In this document: positions 27,649-35,535 of the stretch, in pieces | How positions within the stretch are numbered: the stretch's first letter is position 1 | Layout of the letters: each line of letters opens with the position of its first letter | NCBI RefSeq assembly: GCF_900163695.1 | Contig: NZ_FUIC01000009.1 | Span: forward strand, 1 to 47,381 | Length of the DNA stretch: 47,381 nucleotides | Source of the DNA: Gulosibacter sp. 10 | GTDB lineage: Bacteria; Actinomycetota; Actinomycetes; Actinomycetales; Microbacteriaceae | Direction: 5' to 3' | Position numbers and translations under genes: made by a program | Notes under the pieces: generated by a model | The model's input: only the letters and a program-made list of their open reading frames with translations | Told to the model about the DNA's origin: nothing | The model's database searches: none

Positions 27649-28281
27649 ATGACGGCAACCCGGCGCCGCATCCGGCTCGACCCGAGGCTGCTGATCGGCA
27701 GCCTCCTCGTGGTGGCCTCGGTCATCGGCGTCACGTGGGTCGTGGCGGCGGCGAATCAGACCGTGGCGGTCTATGCCGCCGCGAAGCCCATCGCGCAGGG
27801 CGATGCCCTCGGCGCGACCGAGCTCTCGATCGTCGAGGTGCCGGTGTCGGAGACCAACGATCTCTACCTGACCCCGGAGCTCCTGTCCGCCGAGGGCGGC
27901 ACCGCCACCCGGCCCATCGGCGCCGGGGAGCTGATCCCGATCAGCGCGGTGGGCGCGGCGGAGCAGGGCGTCTCGGAGGTGGTCGTGACGGTGAGCGGCG
28001 CCCTCTCGGAGCGGATCGCGCCGGGGACCGCGGTCGAGCTCTGGTCCGCCGCGCCCGACGAGCGCCCCGGCGCCTACCGTCCGCCGACGGTGGTCGTGGA
28101 CGAGGCGCAGGTGGTCCGGGTGCTCGAAGCGGAGCAGTTCGTGCACAGCGGGGAGACCGAGGTCGAGCTCCGCATCCCCGAGCACGCGCTGGCGGAGGTG
28201 CTCGCGGCCGCCACCAACGGCGCCCGGATGCATCTCGTGCCGCTCTACGCCGCGGCCGAGACGGAATCGGGGGAGGAATAG
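27649..28281 (+). CDS. SAF domain protein (CpaB/RcpC-like)
   Basis: This 210-residue protein has a basic start, one membrane helix at about 14-34, and an extracytoplasmic SAF domain at about 45-105 (V-A-A-K-P-I-A-Q-G-D-A-L-like and T-R-P-I-G-A-G-E-L-I-P). SAF proteins of this shape resemble CpaB, a periplasmic component of Flp/tad pilus machines. GAGGAG lies seven bases before the ATG at 27649. The next gene, two bases downstream, encodes a CpaE-like ATPase, so the two probably act together. No other pilus genes are in the window. Confidence 0.82.
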   Translation: MTATRRRIRLDPRLLIGSLLVVASVIGVTWVVAAANQTVAVYAAAKPIAQGDALGATELSIVEVPVSETNDLYLTPELLSAEGGTATRPIGAGELIPISAVGAAEQGVSEVVVTVSGALSERIAPGTAVELWSAAPDERPGAYRPPTVVVDEAQVVRVLEAEQFVHSGETEVELRIPEHALAEVLAAATNGARMHLVPLYAAAETESGEE

Positions 28282-28283
28282 CG

Positions 28284-29786
28284 ATGGCCCGGATCCTGCT
28301 CGCGGTGGACTTCGACGTCGAGGAGCGGCTGCTCGAGGGCGTCATCGTCTCGGGCCACGAGATCGTGGACCGGGTCGCGGGGGCCGACGCGCTCGTCCAG
28401 GCCGTCGCCGGGCTGCGGCCGGACCTCGTGATCGTGCAGGCGGGGCCCGAGACCCTCAACGCCCGCAGTCTGGCCGCCTGCGACGCGGCGGGGTCGCGGG
28501 CCATCGCGCTCACGGCCGACGATCTCGAGCGCCGCAACGCGCTGTCGCTCGGCGTGGTCGATCGGATGGACGCGCGGTCGGAATGGGTCGACATCGAGGC
28601 TGTGGCGCTGAGGACGCGGCGGGAGCCCGAGGCGTCCCCACCCGGCGGCGAGTCGGGAGAGGGGCTCGGGGTGCCGGACCCCGCCGGGCCCGGGCCCGCC
28701 CGGCTGCGCTCGCGCCGCGAGCGCCGTGCGGAGGAGCGTTGCGGGCGGGTGCGGCGAGCGGCGCCGGAGGATGCGGCGCCCGTGCCGGGAGCACCGGCGC
28801 TCGACGCGCCGGGGCCGGCGCGGAGACGCCCCGGACGGCCGCGCCCGTTCGCCGCGCTCGGGCGGCGAAGCGGGGAGGTCCCCGCCGCAGGAGCGGCCGA
28901 GGCGCCGCAGGATCCGGTGCCGCAGGAGGAGGGGAGCGGGCGCGGCCGGGTGCTCGCGGTCTGGGGGCCGCACGGCGCCCCCGGCCGCACGACGGTCGCC
29001 CTCGCGCTGGCCACGGTGCTCGTGGGCGAGGGCATCGGCACGACGCTCCTCGACGCCGATCCCTACGGGGGCGCGATCGCGCCCCTGCTCGGCATCGCGG
29101 ACGAGGCGCCGGGCCTCGCGGCGGCCTGCCGGCTCGCCGGCGCAGAGGCGCTCGACGCGATCGAATTCGACCGCGTCGCATCGCGCGCGAAGACCCCGAC
29201 GGGCGAGCTCCGGGTGCTGAGCGGCATCGCCAACCCCGCGCGCTGGCCCGAGCTCGGCGGGGCGCGGATGCGCGGCGTGCTCGAGCGGGCCCGGCACGAG
29301 GCCGCCGCGACGGTGGTGGACACGGGCTTCAGCCTCGAGCGCGACGAGGAGCTGCTCAGCGACATGGCGGGGCCGCGGCGCAACGCGGCGACGCACGCCG
29401 CGCTCGCGGACTGCGATGCGGCGATCGCGGTGGCGGACGCCACGCCCCTCGGCATCCAGCGATTCCTGCGGGCCTACCCGCAGCTGCTCGACGCGGTCGG
29501 GCCGGGCACGCGCATCCTCGTCGTCGCGAACCGCGTCCGCGGCGCGGTCACGGGCGTCGACTCCGGGGCGCAGATCCGCCAGGCGCTCCGCCGTTTCGGC
29601 GGCATCGAGCGCGTCGCGCTGCTCCCGCACGAGCCGAAGGCCGCGGACCGGGCGCTCGGCGAGGCGGCCTCGCTCACCGACGTCGCGCCCCGCAGCCGCT
29701 TCGCCAGACAGCTGCGCGCGCTCGCGGTCGAGGCGATGGATGCGCGCCCTCGTGGCGCGGCGCAGTTATCAGACACGGTCTCGTAG
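28284..29786 (+). CDS. CpaE/MinD-like P-loop protein with variant Walker A
   Basis: This 500-residue protein has an N-terminal receiver-like region (1-110, A-R-I-L-L-A-V-D-F-D), an Arg/Pro/Ala-rich linker (about 110-220), and a MinD/ParA-type domain (about 220-490). The P-loop reads G-P-H-G-A-P-G-R-T-T (228-237): R235 takes the place of the Walker A lysine and the ParA-family signature lysine is also missing. A later V-V-D-T-G-F corresponds to the switch/Walker B strand. The receiver-like plus ATPase order is that of CpaE, which localises pilus assembly. Here it follows a CpaB-like gene and precedes pdtaS. ATP hydrolysis is uncertain. Confidence 0.8.
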   Translation: MARILLAVDFDVEERLLEGVIVSGHEIVDRVAGADALVQAVAGLRPDLVIVQAGPETLNARSLAACDAAGSRAIALTADDLERRNALSLGVVDRMDARSEWVDIEAVALRTRREPEASPPGGESGEGLGVPDPAGPGPARLRSRRERRAEERCGRVRRAAPEDAAPVPGAPALDAPGPARRRPGRPRPFAALGRRSGEVPAAGAAEAPQDPVPQEEGSGRGRVLAVWGPHGAPGRTTVALALATVLVGEGIGTTLLDADPYGGAIAPLLGIADEAPGLAAACRLAGAEALDAIEFDRVASRAKTPTGELRVLSGIANPARWPELGGARMRGVLERARHEAAATVVDTGFSLERDEELLSDMAGPRRNAATHAALADCDAAIAVADATPLGIQRFLRAYPQLLDAVGPGTRILVVANRVRGAVTGVDSGAQIRQALRRFGGIERVALLPHEPKAADRALGEAASLTDVAPRSRFARQLRALAVEAMDARPRGAAQLSDTVS

Positions 29787-29795
29787 TCTTATCGC

Positions 29796-31343
29796 GTGTC
29801 AACCATCACCAATCTTGTACAGCGATACAGCAGCCTCGGTCCGTCGGACTGCGAGTGGCTGGGCTGGCTCACGCGCGATTGGCAGCTGCTCGCCGATCTC
29901 GCCACGGCCGATCTCGTGATGTGGGTGCGCGGCACCGAGGGGAAGTTCATCGCGGTGGGGCAGGTGCGGCCGTCCGGCGCGCCGACGCTCTTCTACCGCG
30001 ACCTCATCGGCCAGGAGATCCGGGAGCAGTGGGCCGCGGGAGTCGAAGAGGCCTTCCGCCGCGGCGAGACCGTGCGCTCGTCCGCCCCCGACTGGTTCGA
30101 CGAGATCCCCGCGCAGCTCACGATCACGCCCGTGTTCTCGCTGCGCAGCGAGCACGGCAAGTCGACGCGCTCCGAGGAGCCGATCGCGATGATCACCCGG
30201 CACACGAATCTGTCGGGGCCGCGGCATCTCACCCGTCAGGAGCTCACCTTCCGCGAGATCTCGGACGACCTGTTCGCGATGATCGAGGCGGCGGAGTACC
30301 CCGACCTCGACGCGCCCGACTTCCCGCGGAAGGGCGCGCCGCGCGCTTCCGACGGCCTGATCCGCCTCGACCCCGACGGGGTCGTCACCTTCGCCAGCGC
30401 GAACGCGCTCTCGGCGATCAACAAGCTCGGATTCGGCGGCGAGCTCGAGGGCGAGGTCTTCGCGGACGTCGCGGCGCACCTCGTGGACGACAAGCGCCAC
30501 GTCACCGTGGACGAGGCGCTGCCGCTCGTGGTCACGGGGCGCGCGCCGTGGATGACGGACGTCGACGCCCGCGGCATCACCGTGACGCTGCGGGCGATCC
30601 CGCTGCACCGCCAGGGCACTCGCCTGGGCGCGATCCTGCTGGTCCGCGACACCACGGAGGTGCGCAACCAGGAGCAGGAGATCATCACCAAGGACGCGAC
30701 CATCCGCGAGATCCATCATCGCGTGAAGAACAACCTCCAGACGGTCGCCGCGCTCCTCCGCATCCAGGCACGGCGCGCCCGCTCGGAGGAGGCGCGCGAG
30801 GCGCTGCTGCAGGCGATGCGGCGGGTGTCCTCGATCGCCGTGGTCCACGACACGCTCTCGGGCGGGTTCTCGCAGTCGGTGGACTTCGACGAGGTCTTCC
30901 TGCGCGTCATGCGCCTGGCCACGGAGGTGGCGGGCAGCGAGGGCGACAAGATCCGGCCCGAGCTCAAGGGCTCGTTCGGGGCGGTCCCCAGCGAGTACGC
31001 CACGCCACTGGCCCTCGCGCTGACCGAGCTCGTCACCAACGCGGTGGAGCACGGCTTCGACGACAACGTCGAGGACGGCTACGTGCTCGTCGAGGTCGAC
31101 CGCGCGGACGACTACCTCGACGTCGCGGTGCGGGACAACGGGCTCGGCATGATCACGGGCCACGAGGGCAACGGGCTCGGCACGCAGATCGTGCGCACCC
31201 TCGTGGAGGGCGAGCTCGCCGGCAGCATCACCTGGAGCTCCGAGCCGGGCGAGGGCACGACCGTGCATATCCGCATTCCGAAACGCTGGGGCGTCATCTC
31301 GAATACCGGCGCGGTCGATATCGCGAATAGCCGTTCCACCTGA
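29796..31343 (+). CDS. pdtaS: Sensor histidine kinase PdtaS
   Basis: This 515-residue soluble kinase has an N-terminal GAF-like domain (about 1-150), a PAS domain (about 185-295), a HisKA_2 dimerisation domain with I-R-E-I-H-H-R-V-K-N-N-L-Q (H307/H308), and an HATPase domain with E-L-V-T-N-A-V-E-H and D-N-G-L-G-M. In mycobacteria PdtaS phosphorylates PdtaR, an ANTAR regulator that acts on transcription termination; the partner is not in this window. The GTG at 29796 is ten bases after the CpaE-like gene. The final 15 residues extend beyond the ATPase domain. Confidence 0.94.
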   Translation: MSTITNLVQRYSSLGPSDCEWLGWLTRDWQLLADLATADLVMWVRGTEGKFIAVGQVRPSGAPTLFYRDLIGQEIREQWAAGVEEAFRRGETVRSSAPDWFDEIPAQLTITPVFSLRSEHGKSTRSEEPIAMITRHTNLSGPRHLTRQELTFREISDDLFAMIEAAEYPDLDAPDFPRKGAPRASDGLIRLDPDGVVTFASANALSAINKLGFGGELEGEVFADVAAHLVDDKRHVTVDEALPLVVTGRAPWMTDVDARGITVTLRAIPLHRQGTRLGAILLVRDTTEVRNQEQEIITKDATIREIHHRVKNNLQTVAALLRIQARRARSEEAREALLQAMRRVSSIAVVHDTLSGGFSQSVDFDEVFLRVMRLATEVAGSEGDKIRPELKGSFGAVPSEYATPLALALTELVTNAVEHGFDDNVEDGYVLVEVDRADDYLDVAVRDNGLGMITGHEGNGLGTQIVRTLVEGELAGSITWSSEPGEGTTVHIRIPKRWGVISNTGAVDIANSRST

Positions 31344-31366
31344 TACCGGTCCGATCCGGATAACGA

Positions 31367-31400
31367 CGAAGGGGCGAGTTCTTCGGAACTCGCCCCTTCG
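31367..31400. terminator. Bidirectional terminator with TTCG tetraloop between pdtaS and whiB1
   Basis: 31367-31381 pairs perfectly with 31386-31400 around a TTCG loop closed by C-G, the very stable cUUCGg tetraloop. It lies between the convergent pdtaS and whiB1 genes and can stop transcription from either side. Confidence 0.88.
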
Positions 31401-31413
31401 CCGGGAAGAACGA

Positions 31414-31662
31414 TCAGGAGGCGCGGCGGGCGCGGGCGGCGCGGCGGCGGAGTGCGCGGCGCTCGTCCTCGGAGAGCCCTCCCCAGACACCGGAGTCCTG
31501 GTTCGTGTCCAGTGCGTACTGCAGGCACTGCTCGGTCACCCGGCAGCGGGCGCATACCGATTTCGCAGCGTCGATCTGCTCGAGGGCCGGCCCGGTGTTC
31601 CCCACGGGGAAGAACAGCTCGGGGTCGTACTCGAGGCACGTGGCACTGTCACGCCAGTCCAT
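31414..31662 (-). CDS. whiB1: Iron-sulfur transcription factor WhiB1
   Basis: This 82-residue WhiB protein holds a [4Fe-4S] cluster with four cysteines (C9, C37, C40, C46). It has the G-V-W-G-G turn followed by S-E-D-E-R-R-A-L and a basic C-terminus that contacts DNA. The D-P-E-L-F-F-P-V-G-N segment and the length match WhiB1, an essential regulator in mycobacteria that binds the primary sigma factor and reacts with nitric oxide. AAGGAG lies nine bases before the ATG at 31662. The 180-base upstream gap to the divergent membrane-protein gene is AT-rich and should hold its promoter, but I could not pick one box set. Confidence 0.95.
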   Translation of the reverse strand: MDWRDSATCLEYDPELFFPVGNTGPALEQIDAAKSVCARCRVTEQCLQYALDTNQDSGVWGGLSEDERRALRRRAARARRAS

Positions 31663-31842
31663 GGAATGGTGCTCCTTGTCTACGCGTCTCACGCGCGCGA
31701 GAAAAATGCTCCCGTCGGGGAGCTTTCGAGACAACGGCTGATAAGCAGAATGTGCGGAACTCAGCAGATGTTGTCATGACCTGGAGTAATATCTTGCCAC
31801 GCAGTACCGGCCACTTCAAGGGAAATTATTGACGGAGGCGCT

Positions 31843-32238
31843 ATGGGCGAACAGGTGAACGCGGCGCCGAGGTGGCCGCTCCCGCTGGTCGGGGGGCTCA
31901 TCGCGGTCGAGGCGGTGGGGATGCTCGCCGTCGCGGCGTTCCTCGCCTATGAGACGCTCACCCGGCCCTCGCTCTCCGTGGCCTCCTCGATCGCCCTCGT
32001 CGTGCTCGCCCTGATCGGGGCGGCGTTCCTCGCCGCCGTCGTGGTCGGGCTGGCGAGGGGGCAGGCGTGGAGCCGCAGCGGCGGCATCGTGTGGCAGGTG
32101 CTGCAGACCGCGGTGGCGGTGGTGATCCTGCAGGGCGACATGGCGGATGCGATCGGCTGGAGCCTCGCCGCGGCCTCGCTCTGCGTGCTGCTGCTGATGT
32201 TCCACCCGGCGGTCACGCAGCACCTGCGGCGGGACTAG
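31843..32238 (+). CDS. Small four-helix membrane protein
   Basis: This 131-residue protein consists of about four hydrophobic helices (about 14-38, 45-70, 82-95, 100-120) joined by short loops, with R-G-Q-A-W-S-R-S-G-G-I-V-W-Q between helices 2 and 3. Conserved hypothetical proteins of this shape are common in Microbacteriaceae. GGAGG lies four bases before the ATG. It converges with the peroxiredoxin gene, overlapping it by four bases at the stops. Function unknown. Confidence 0.75.
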   Translation: MGEQVNAAPRWPLPLVGGLIAVEAVGMLAVAAFLAYETLTRPSLSVASSIALVVLALIGAAFLAAVVVGLARGQAWSRSGGIVWQVLQTAVAVVILQGDMADAIGWSLAAASLCVLLLMFHPAVTQHLRRD

Positions 32239-32708
32239 CCCTCGAGCTTCTTGAGGATGCGGTCGACGTGGCCCTTGGCGCGCACGTTGTACAGCGCCTC
32301 GATGATCCGGCCCTCCTCGTCGATCAGGAAGGTCGAGCGGATCGCCCCGACGACCGTGCGGCCGTAGTTCTGCTTCTCGCCGTAGGCGCCGTACGCCGTC
32401 TGCACCTCGTGGCCGGGGTCGCTCAGCAGCGTGAACGGCAGGCCCTCGGACTCCTTGAACTCCGCGAGCTTGGCCACCGGGTCCGCCGAGATCGCCAGCA
32501 CGGCGTATCCCGCCGCCGTGATCCGGGCGTCGCTGTCGCGGAAGTCGCAGGCCTCGGTCGTGCAGCCGGGGGTGAACGCCTTCGGGTAGGTGTAGAGCAC
32601 CACCTTCCGGCCGGCGAAGTCGGCGAGCGAGACCTGCTCGCCGGACTGGTCCTCGAGGGTGAACGCGGGGGCGGCGTCGCCGGGCTGCAGGCGGATGTTC
32701 TCGGTCAT
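32235..32708 (-). CDS. bcp: Thioredoxin-dependent thiol peroxidase (Bcp/PrxQ)
   Basis: This 157-residue peroxiredoxin reduces hydrogen and organic peroxides. The peroxidatic cysteine C49 is in T-P-G-C-T-T-E-A-C and the resolving cysteine C54 is five residues later, the atypical two-Cys Bcp arrangement. Further family marks are L-P-F-T-L-L-S-D and R-S-T-F-L-I-D-E-E-G. AAGGAG precedes the ATG at 32708. It faces the small membrane protein and is divergent from tRNA-Lys. Confidence 0.95.
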   Translation of the reverse strand: MTENIRLQPGDAAPAFTLEDQSGEQVSLADFAGRKVVLYTYPKAFTPGCTTEACDFRDSDARITAAGYAVLAISADPVAKLAEFKESEGLPFTLLSDPGHEVQTAYGAYGEKQNYGRTVVGAIRSTFLIDEEGRIIEALYNVRAKGHVDRILKKLEG

Positions 32709-32776
32709 TTCGCTCCTTCGAAGTCGGTAACCGAACCATTGTCGCCGACCGGCCCGGGGCAACCTGCGCGCGCGAT

Positions 32777-32806
32777 TTGCGATCCGAGAAATCGTGGTGC
32801 TAAGCT
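32777..32806 (+). promoter_or_regulatory. tRNA-Lys promoter
   Basis: TTGCGA (32777-32782) and TAAGCT (32801-32806) with an 18-base spacer, 27 bases before the tRNA 5' end. Confidence 0.6.
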
Positions 32807-32833
32807 CTACCAGTCGCCAGCACGGCGAATGAC

Positions 32834-32905
32834 GCGCCTCTAGCTCAATGGTAGAGCAACGGACTCTTAATCCGTGGGTTCTGGGTTCGAGTCCCAGGGG
32901 GCGCA
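32834..32905 (+). tRNA. tRNA-Lys (CTT anticodon)
   Basis: A complete 72-base cloverleaf. The acceptor stem 32834-32840 pairs with 32898-32904 (one T-G pair) and A32905 is the discriminator. The anticodon stem ACGGA/TCCGT encloses the loop with CTT at 32866-32868. The T arm is CTGGG-TTCGAGT-CCCAG (32881-32897). The CCA end is not encoded. An intrinsic terminator follows six bases later. Confidence 0.97.
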
Positions 32906-32910
32906 CGGTT

Positions 32911-32952
32911 AGCTCCGCCCATCAAGCAGCACTTGATGGGCGGAGCTTTTTT
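32911..32952 (+). terminator. Intrinsic terminator of tRNA-Lys
   Basis: A perfect 16-bp stem (32911-32926 with 32932-32947, loop CAGCA) is followed by a run of T (32947-32952). It is the most canonical rho-independent terminator in the window. Confidence 0.93.
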
Positions 32953-32968
32953 CGTATCCGGAGAGCGC

Positions 32969-32989
32969 GCATCCGCCGGGAGCGGATGC
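32969..32989 (+). promoter_or_regulatory. Inverted repeat before the ABC importer operon
   Basis: GCATCCGC (32969-32976) and GCGGATGC (32982-32989) form a perfect 8-bp inverted repeat with a 5-base spacer, 19 bases before the ATG of the binding-protein gene. It could be an operator for the LacI-type regulator at the end of the locus, or an RNA hairpin. The RBS AGGAG (32999-33003) lies between it and the start. Confidence 0.45.
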
Positions 32990-33008
32990 CTCGGAGTCAG
33001 GAGCCAGC

Positions 33009-33980
33009 ATGCCCTTCCCGCCCCGTACCCCGATCCGCGCCCTGGCGCGCGCCGTCACGGCCGCCCTCGCGCTCGGCGCGACCGCGGCCGCCGCCGGATG
33101 CGCTCAGGCCGAGGCTCCCGAGAGCATCCGCGTCGGCGTGGTCGCCCTCGGGCAGATCGCCGTCGATCACGCCGCGGCGGAGGGCTACTTCGAGGGCGCG
33201 CTCGCGGGCGTCGAGGTCGAGATCGTCCAGTACCCGAGCGGCGCGACGGCCATTCCCGCCCTCGTCGCCGGCGACCTCGACTTCCTCTACTCGAACGACG
33301 TCTCGGCCGGCCTCGCGATCTCGCAGGGACTCGACCTGCGGCTGGTCGCCGGGGTGGACGCGATCGGCCCCGAGTACCACCAGGTCATCACGGCGTCGTC
33401 CGGCGGCGTGCAGTCGGTCGCCGACCTCGAGGGGCGGACGGTGGCGGTGAACGCGCTCCACAGCCTCGCGTGGCTCGGCGTGCAGGTCGCGCTGCGCGAG
33501 GAGGGCGCGGACGCCGGCTCGGTGTCGTTCACCGAGGTCGAGTTCCCCGAGATGTCCGCGGTCATGCAGCGCGGCGACGTGGCCGCCGCCGAGATCTCCC
33601 AGCCCTGGGGCGAGGAGGCCATCGCCTCGGGGGAGGCCGTGCCGCTCTTCGACTTCGCCGACTACGAGCAGCTGGACGGGCTCCCGGTCGCGAGCTACTA
33701 CACGTCCGGCGCCTTCGCAGAGGCGCAGCCGGAGGCCGTCGCGGCCTTCGACGCGGGCGTCGACCTCGCGCTCGAGGACATGCGGGCCGACCGCGATCTC
33801 GTCGCCGACCTCGCCGTCCAGGCCGCCGGGAGCACCCCCGAGGCGGCCGCCGTGATCGCCGATTCCATCCTGTTCGTCCCCGAGCAGCCCGCTGCCGAGA
33901 CGCAGCGGGTGTACGACCTCATGCTCGAATTCGACATGCTCGAGACCCCGCTCGACGCCGAGCGCATCGCGGTCGGATGA
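33009..33980 (+). CDS. ABC transporter substrate-binding lipoprotein (NMT1/SsuA-like)
   Basis: This 323-residue protein has a signal peptide with lipobox A-A-A-G-C (C31) and a two-lobed binding domain with the pattern of the NMT1/THI5/SsuA/TauA group: I-R-V-G-V-V-A-L-G-Q, Y-P-S-G-A-T-A-I-P-A-L-V-A-G-D-L-D, and V-A-D-L-E-G-R-T-V-A-V-N. These proteins bind sulfonates, nitrate or thiamine precursors; the ligand cannot be decided here. The stop overlaps the first permease gene (ATGA). It is the first gene of an importer operon with two permeases and one ATPase. Confidence 0.9.
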   Translation: MPFPPRTPIRALARAVTAALALGATAAAAGCAQAEAPESIRVGVVALGQIAVDHAAAEGYFEGALAGVEVEIVQYPSGATAIPALVAGDLDFLYSNDVSAGLAISQGLDLRLVAGVDAIGPEYHQVITASSGGVQSVADLEGRTVAVNALHSLAWLGVQVALREEGADAGSVSFTEVEFPEMSAVMQRGDVAAAEISQPWGEEAIASGEAVPLFDFADYEQLDGLPVASYYTSGAFAEAQPEAVAAFDAGVDLALEDMRADRDLVADLAVQAAGSTPEAAAVIADSILFVPEQPAAETQRVYDLMLEFDMLETPLDAERIAVG

Positions 33981-34783
33981 GCCGCCGCGCGGCCGTCGGC
34001 TCCCGTACGGCGGGCGCCCTGCGCGGCGCCGCGGGGATGCTGATCCTCGTCGCGCTGCTCGAGGCGCTCGTCCGCTCGGGTCTCGTCGACGGCGAGTACT
34101 TCCCCGCTCCGAGCGCGGTGCTCGGCGCCGCCGCCGGGCTCCTCGCCGATCCCGCGTTCCTCGGCCATCTCGGCGCGACGCTGTCGGCGGCGCTGCTCGG
34201 CCTCGCCCTCGCGACCGCGATCGGCGTCCCCCTCGGCCTCGTCCTGGGGTCCTTCCGCGGCGCGCAGGCCGCGGCTCGCGGCATCATCGAGCTGCTGCGG
34301 CCCATCCCCTCGGTCGCGCTGATCCCCCTCGCGATCCTCGTGCTCGGCAGCGGCCTCGAGATGTCGGTCGCCCTGATCGTCTACGCGGCGATCTGGCCGA
34401 TCCTGTTCAATACGATGACCGCCGTGCGCGGCGCGGACCCCGTCGCGGCCGATACCGCGCGCAGCTTCGGCAAGGGCCGCATCACGATCCTGGGCGCCGT
34501 CGTGCTGCCGCAGGCCGCGCCGCTCGTCCTCACCGGCATCCGCGTCTCGGCGGGCATCGCGCTGATCCTCGCGATCACCGCGGAGTTCATCGGCGGCGGG
34601 CAGCAGGGACTCGGCGCCTGGCTGCTCCAGACGAGGATCGGGCAGACCCGCATGGACCTCATGTTCGCGGGCATCGTGTTCGCGGGGCTCCTCGGCCTGG
34701 TGCTCGACGCGGCGCTGCGCGCGCTCGAGCGCGCCCTCCTGCCGTGGCGGGAACGGCCGGCGCATCGGGGAGGCGCGGCATGA
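33977..34783 (+). CDS. ABC transporter permease 1 (SsuC/TauC-like)
   Basis: This 268-residue inner-membrane protein has about six helices and the BPD permease EAA-like loop, A-A-D-T-A-R-S-F-G-K-G, followed by I-T-I-L-G-A-V-V-L-P-Q-A-A-P. Its start overlaps the binding-protein stop and its stop overlaps the second permease start, each by four bases. A second, different permease encoded directly after suggests a heterodimeric channel. Confidence 0.92.
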   Translation: MSRRAAVGSRTAGALRGAAGMLILVALLEALVRSGLVDGEYFPAPSAVLGAAAGLLADPAFLGHLGATLSAALLGLALATAIGVPLGLVLGSFRGAQAAARGIIELLRPIPSVALIPLAILVLGSGLEMSVALIVYAAIWPILFNTMTAVRGADPVAADTARSFGKGRITILGAVVLPQAAPLVLTGIRVSAGIALILAITAEFIGGGQQGLGAWLLQTRIGQTRMDLMFAGIVFAGLLGLVLDAALRALERALLPWRERPAHRGGAA

Positions 34784-35535
34784 GGCGGCGGGATCCGCTC
34801 ATCGGCGCCGCGGCCGTGCTCCTCTTCCTCGCGCTGTGGGAGGCCGCGACGCGCGCCGCCGCCTACGCGTACTTCCCGCCGCCGAGCCGCATCCTCGCCC
34901 ACCTCCTCGAGGGCGGCGCGGCGCTCGAGCAGGTCGCGCCGAGCCTCGCGCGGATGCTGGCCGGCTGGGGCCTCGCCGCGCTGATCGGCATCGCGCTGGG
35001 CCTGCTCATCGGCCTCCTGCCGCGGCTCGGGGATTTCCTGTCCTGGATCCTCGCGGCCCTTCGCAGCCTGCCGCCCGTCGCGATCCTGCCCGTCTTCCTC
35101 GTGGCGCTCGGGGCGGGAGACGGGATGAAGATCGCCTTCATCGCCTTCACTGCGGTGTGGCCGATCCTGCTCAACACCGTCGACGGGGTCGAGTCGACGG
35201 ACCGCGTGCACGTGGAGAACGCCCGCGTCTTCGGCATCGGCCGCGGCAGGACCGTCCTGCGCGTGATCATCCCGTCCGCGCTGCCCGCGATCTTCGCCGG
35301 CCTGCGCGTGAGCCTGTCGATGGCGCTCATCCTCATGGTGGTGTCGGAGATGCTCGCCGCCACCAACGGCATCGGATTCGAGATCCTCTCCGGCATGCGC
35401 GCCTTCCGCATCATCGACATGTGGGCGGGCATCGCCCTGCTCAGCGTCATCGGCGCGGGGCTCAACCTGCTGCTGCGCGGCTGCGAGCGCCGTTCGCTGC
35501 GCTGGCGCCGAGACCTCGAGGAGGCACCCGCATGA
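34780..35535 (+). CDS. ABC transporter permease 2 (SsuC/TauC-like)
   Basis: This 251-residue permease has about six helices and the loop V-E-N-A-R-V-F-G-I-G-R-G-R followed by V-L-R-V-I-I-P-S-A-L-P. It is related to, but clearly different from, the preceding permease, so it is not a recent tandem copy. Four-base overlaps link it to permease 1 and to the ATPase. The usual systems of this class have one permease gene acting as a homodimer. Confidence 0.92.
   Translation: MRRRDPLIGAAAVLLFLALWEAATRAAAYAYFPPPSRILAHLLEGGAALEQVAPSLARMLAGWGLAALIGIALGLLIGLLPRLGDFLSWILAALRSLPPVAILPVFLVALGAGDGMKIAFIAFTAVWPILLNTVDGVESTDRVHVENARVFGIGRGRTVLRVIIPSALPAIFAGLRVSLSMALILMVVSEMLAATNGIGFEILSGMRAFRIIDMWAGIALLSVIGAGLNLLLRGCERRSLRWRRDLEEAPA

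Noticed and set aside
32834-32952. tRNA-Lys as integration site of a genomic island (33-37 kb importer locus)
   Set aside because: No repeat of the tRNA 3' end, integrase or phage gene is seen downstream; the tRNA has its own intact terminator.
32953-33008. Thiamine (TPP) riboswitch before the NMT1-type binding protein
   Set aside because: The leader is only about 50 bases and lacks the conserved CUGAGA and ACCUGAUC elements.
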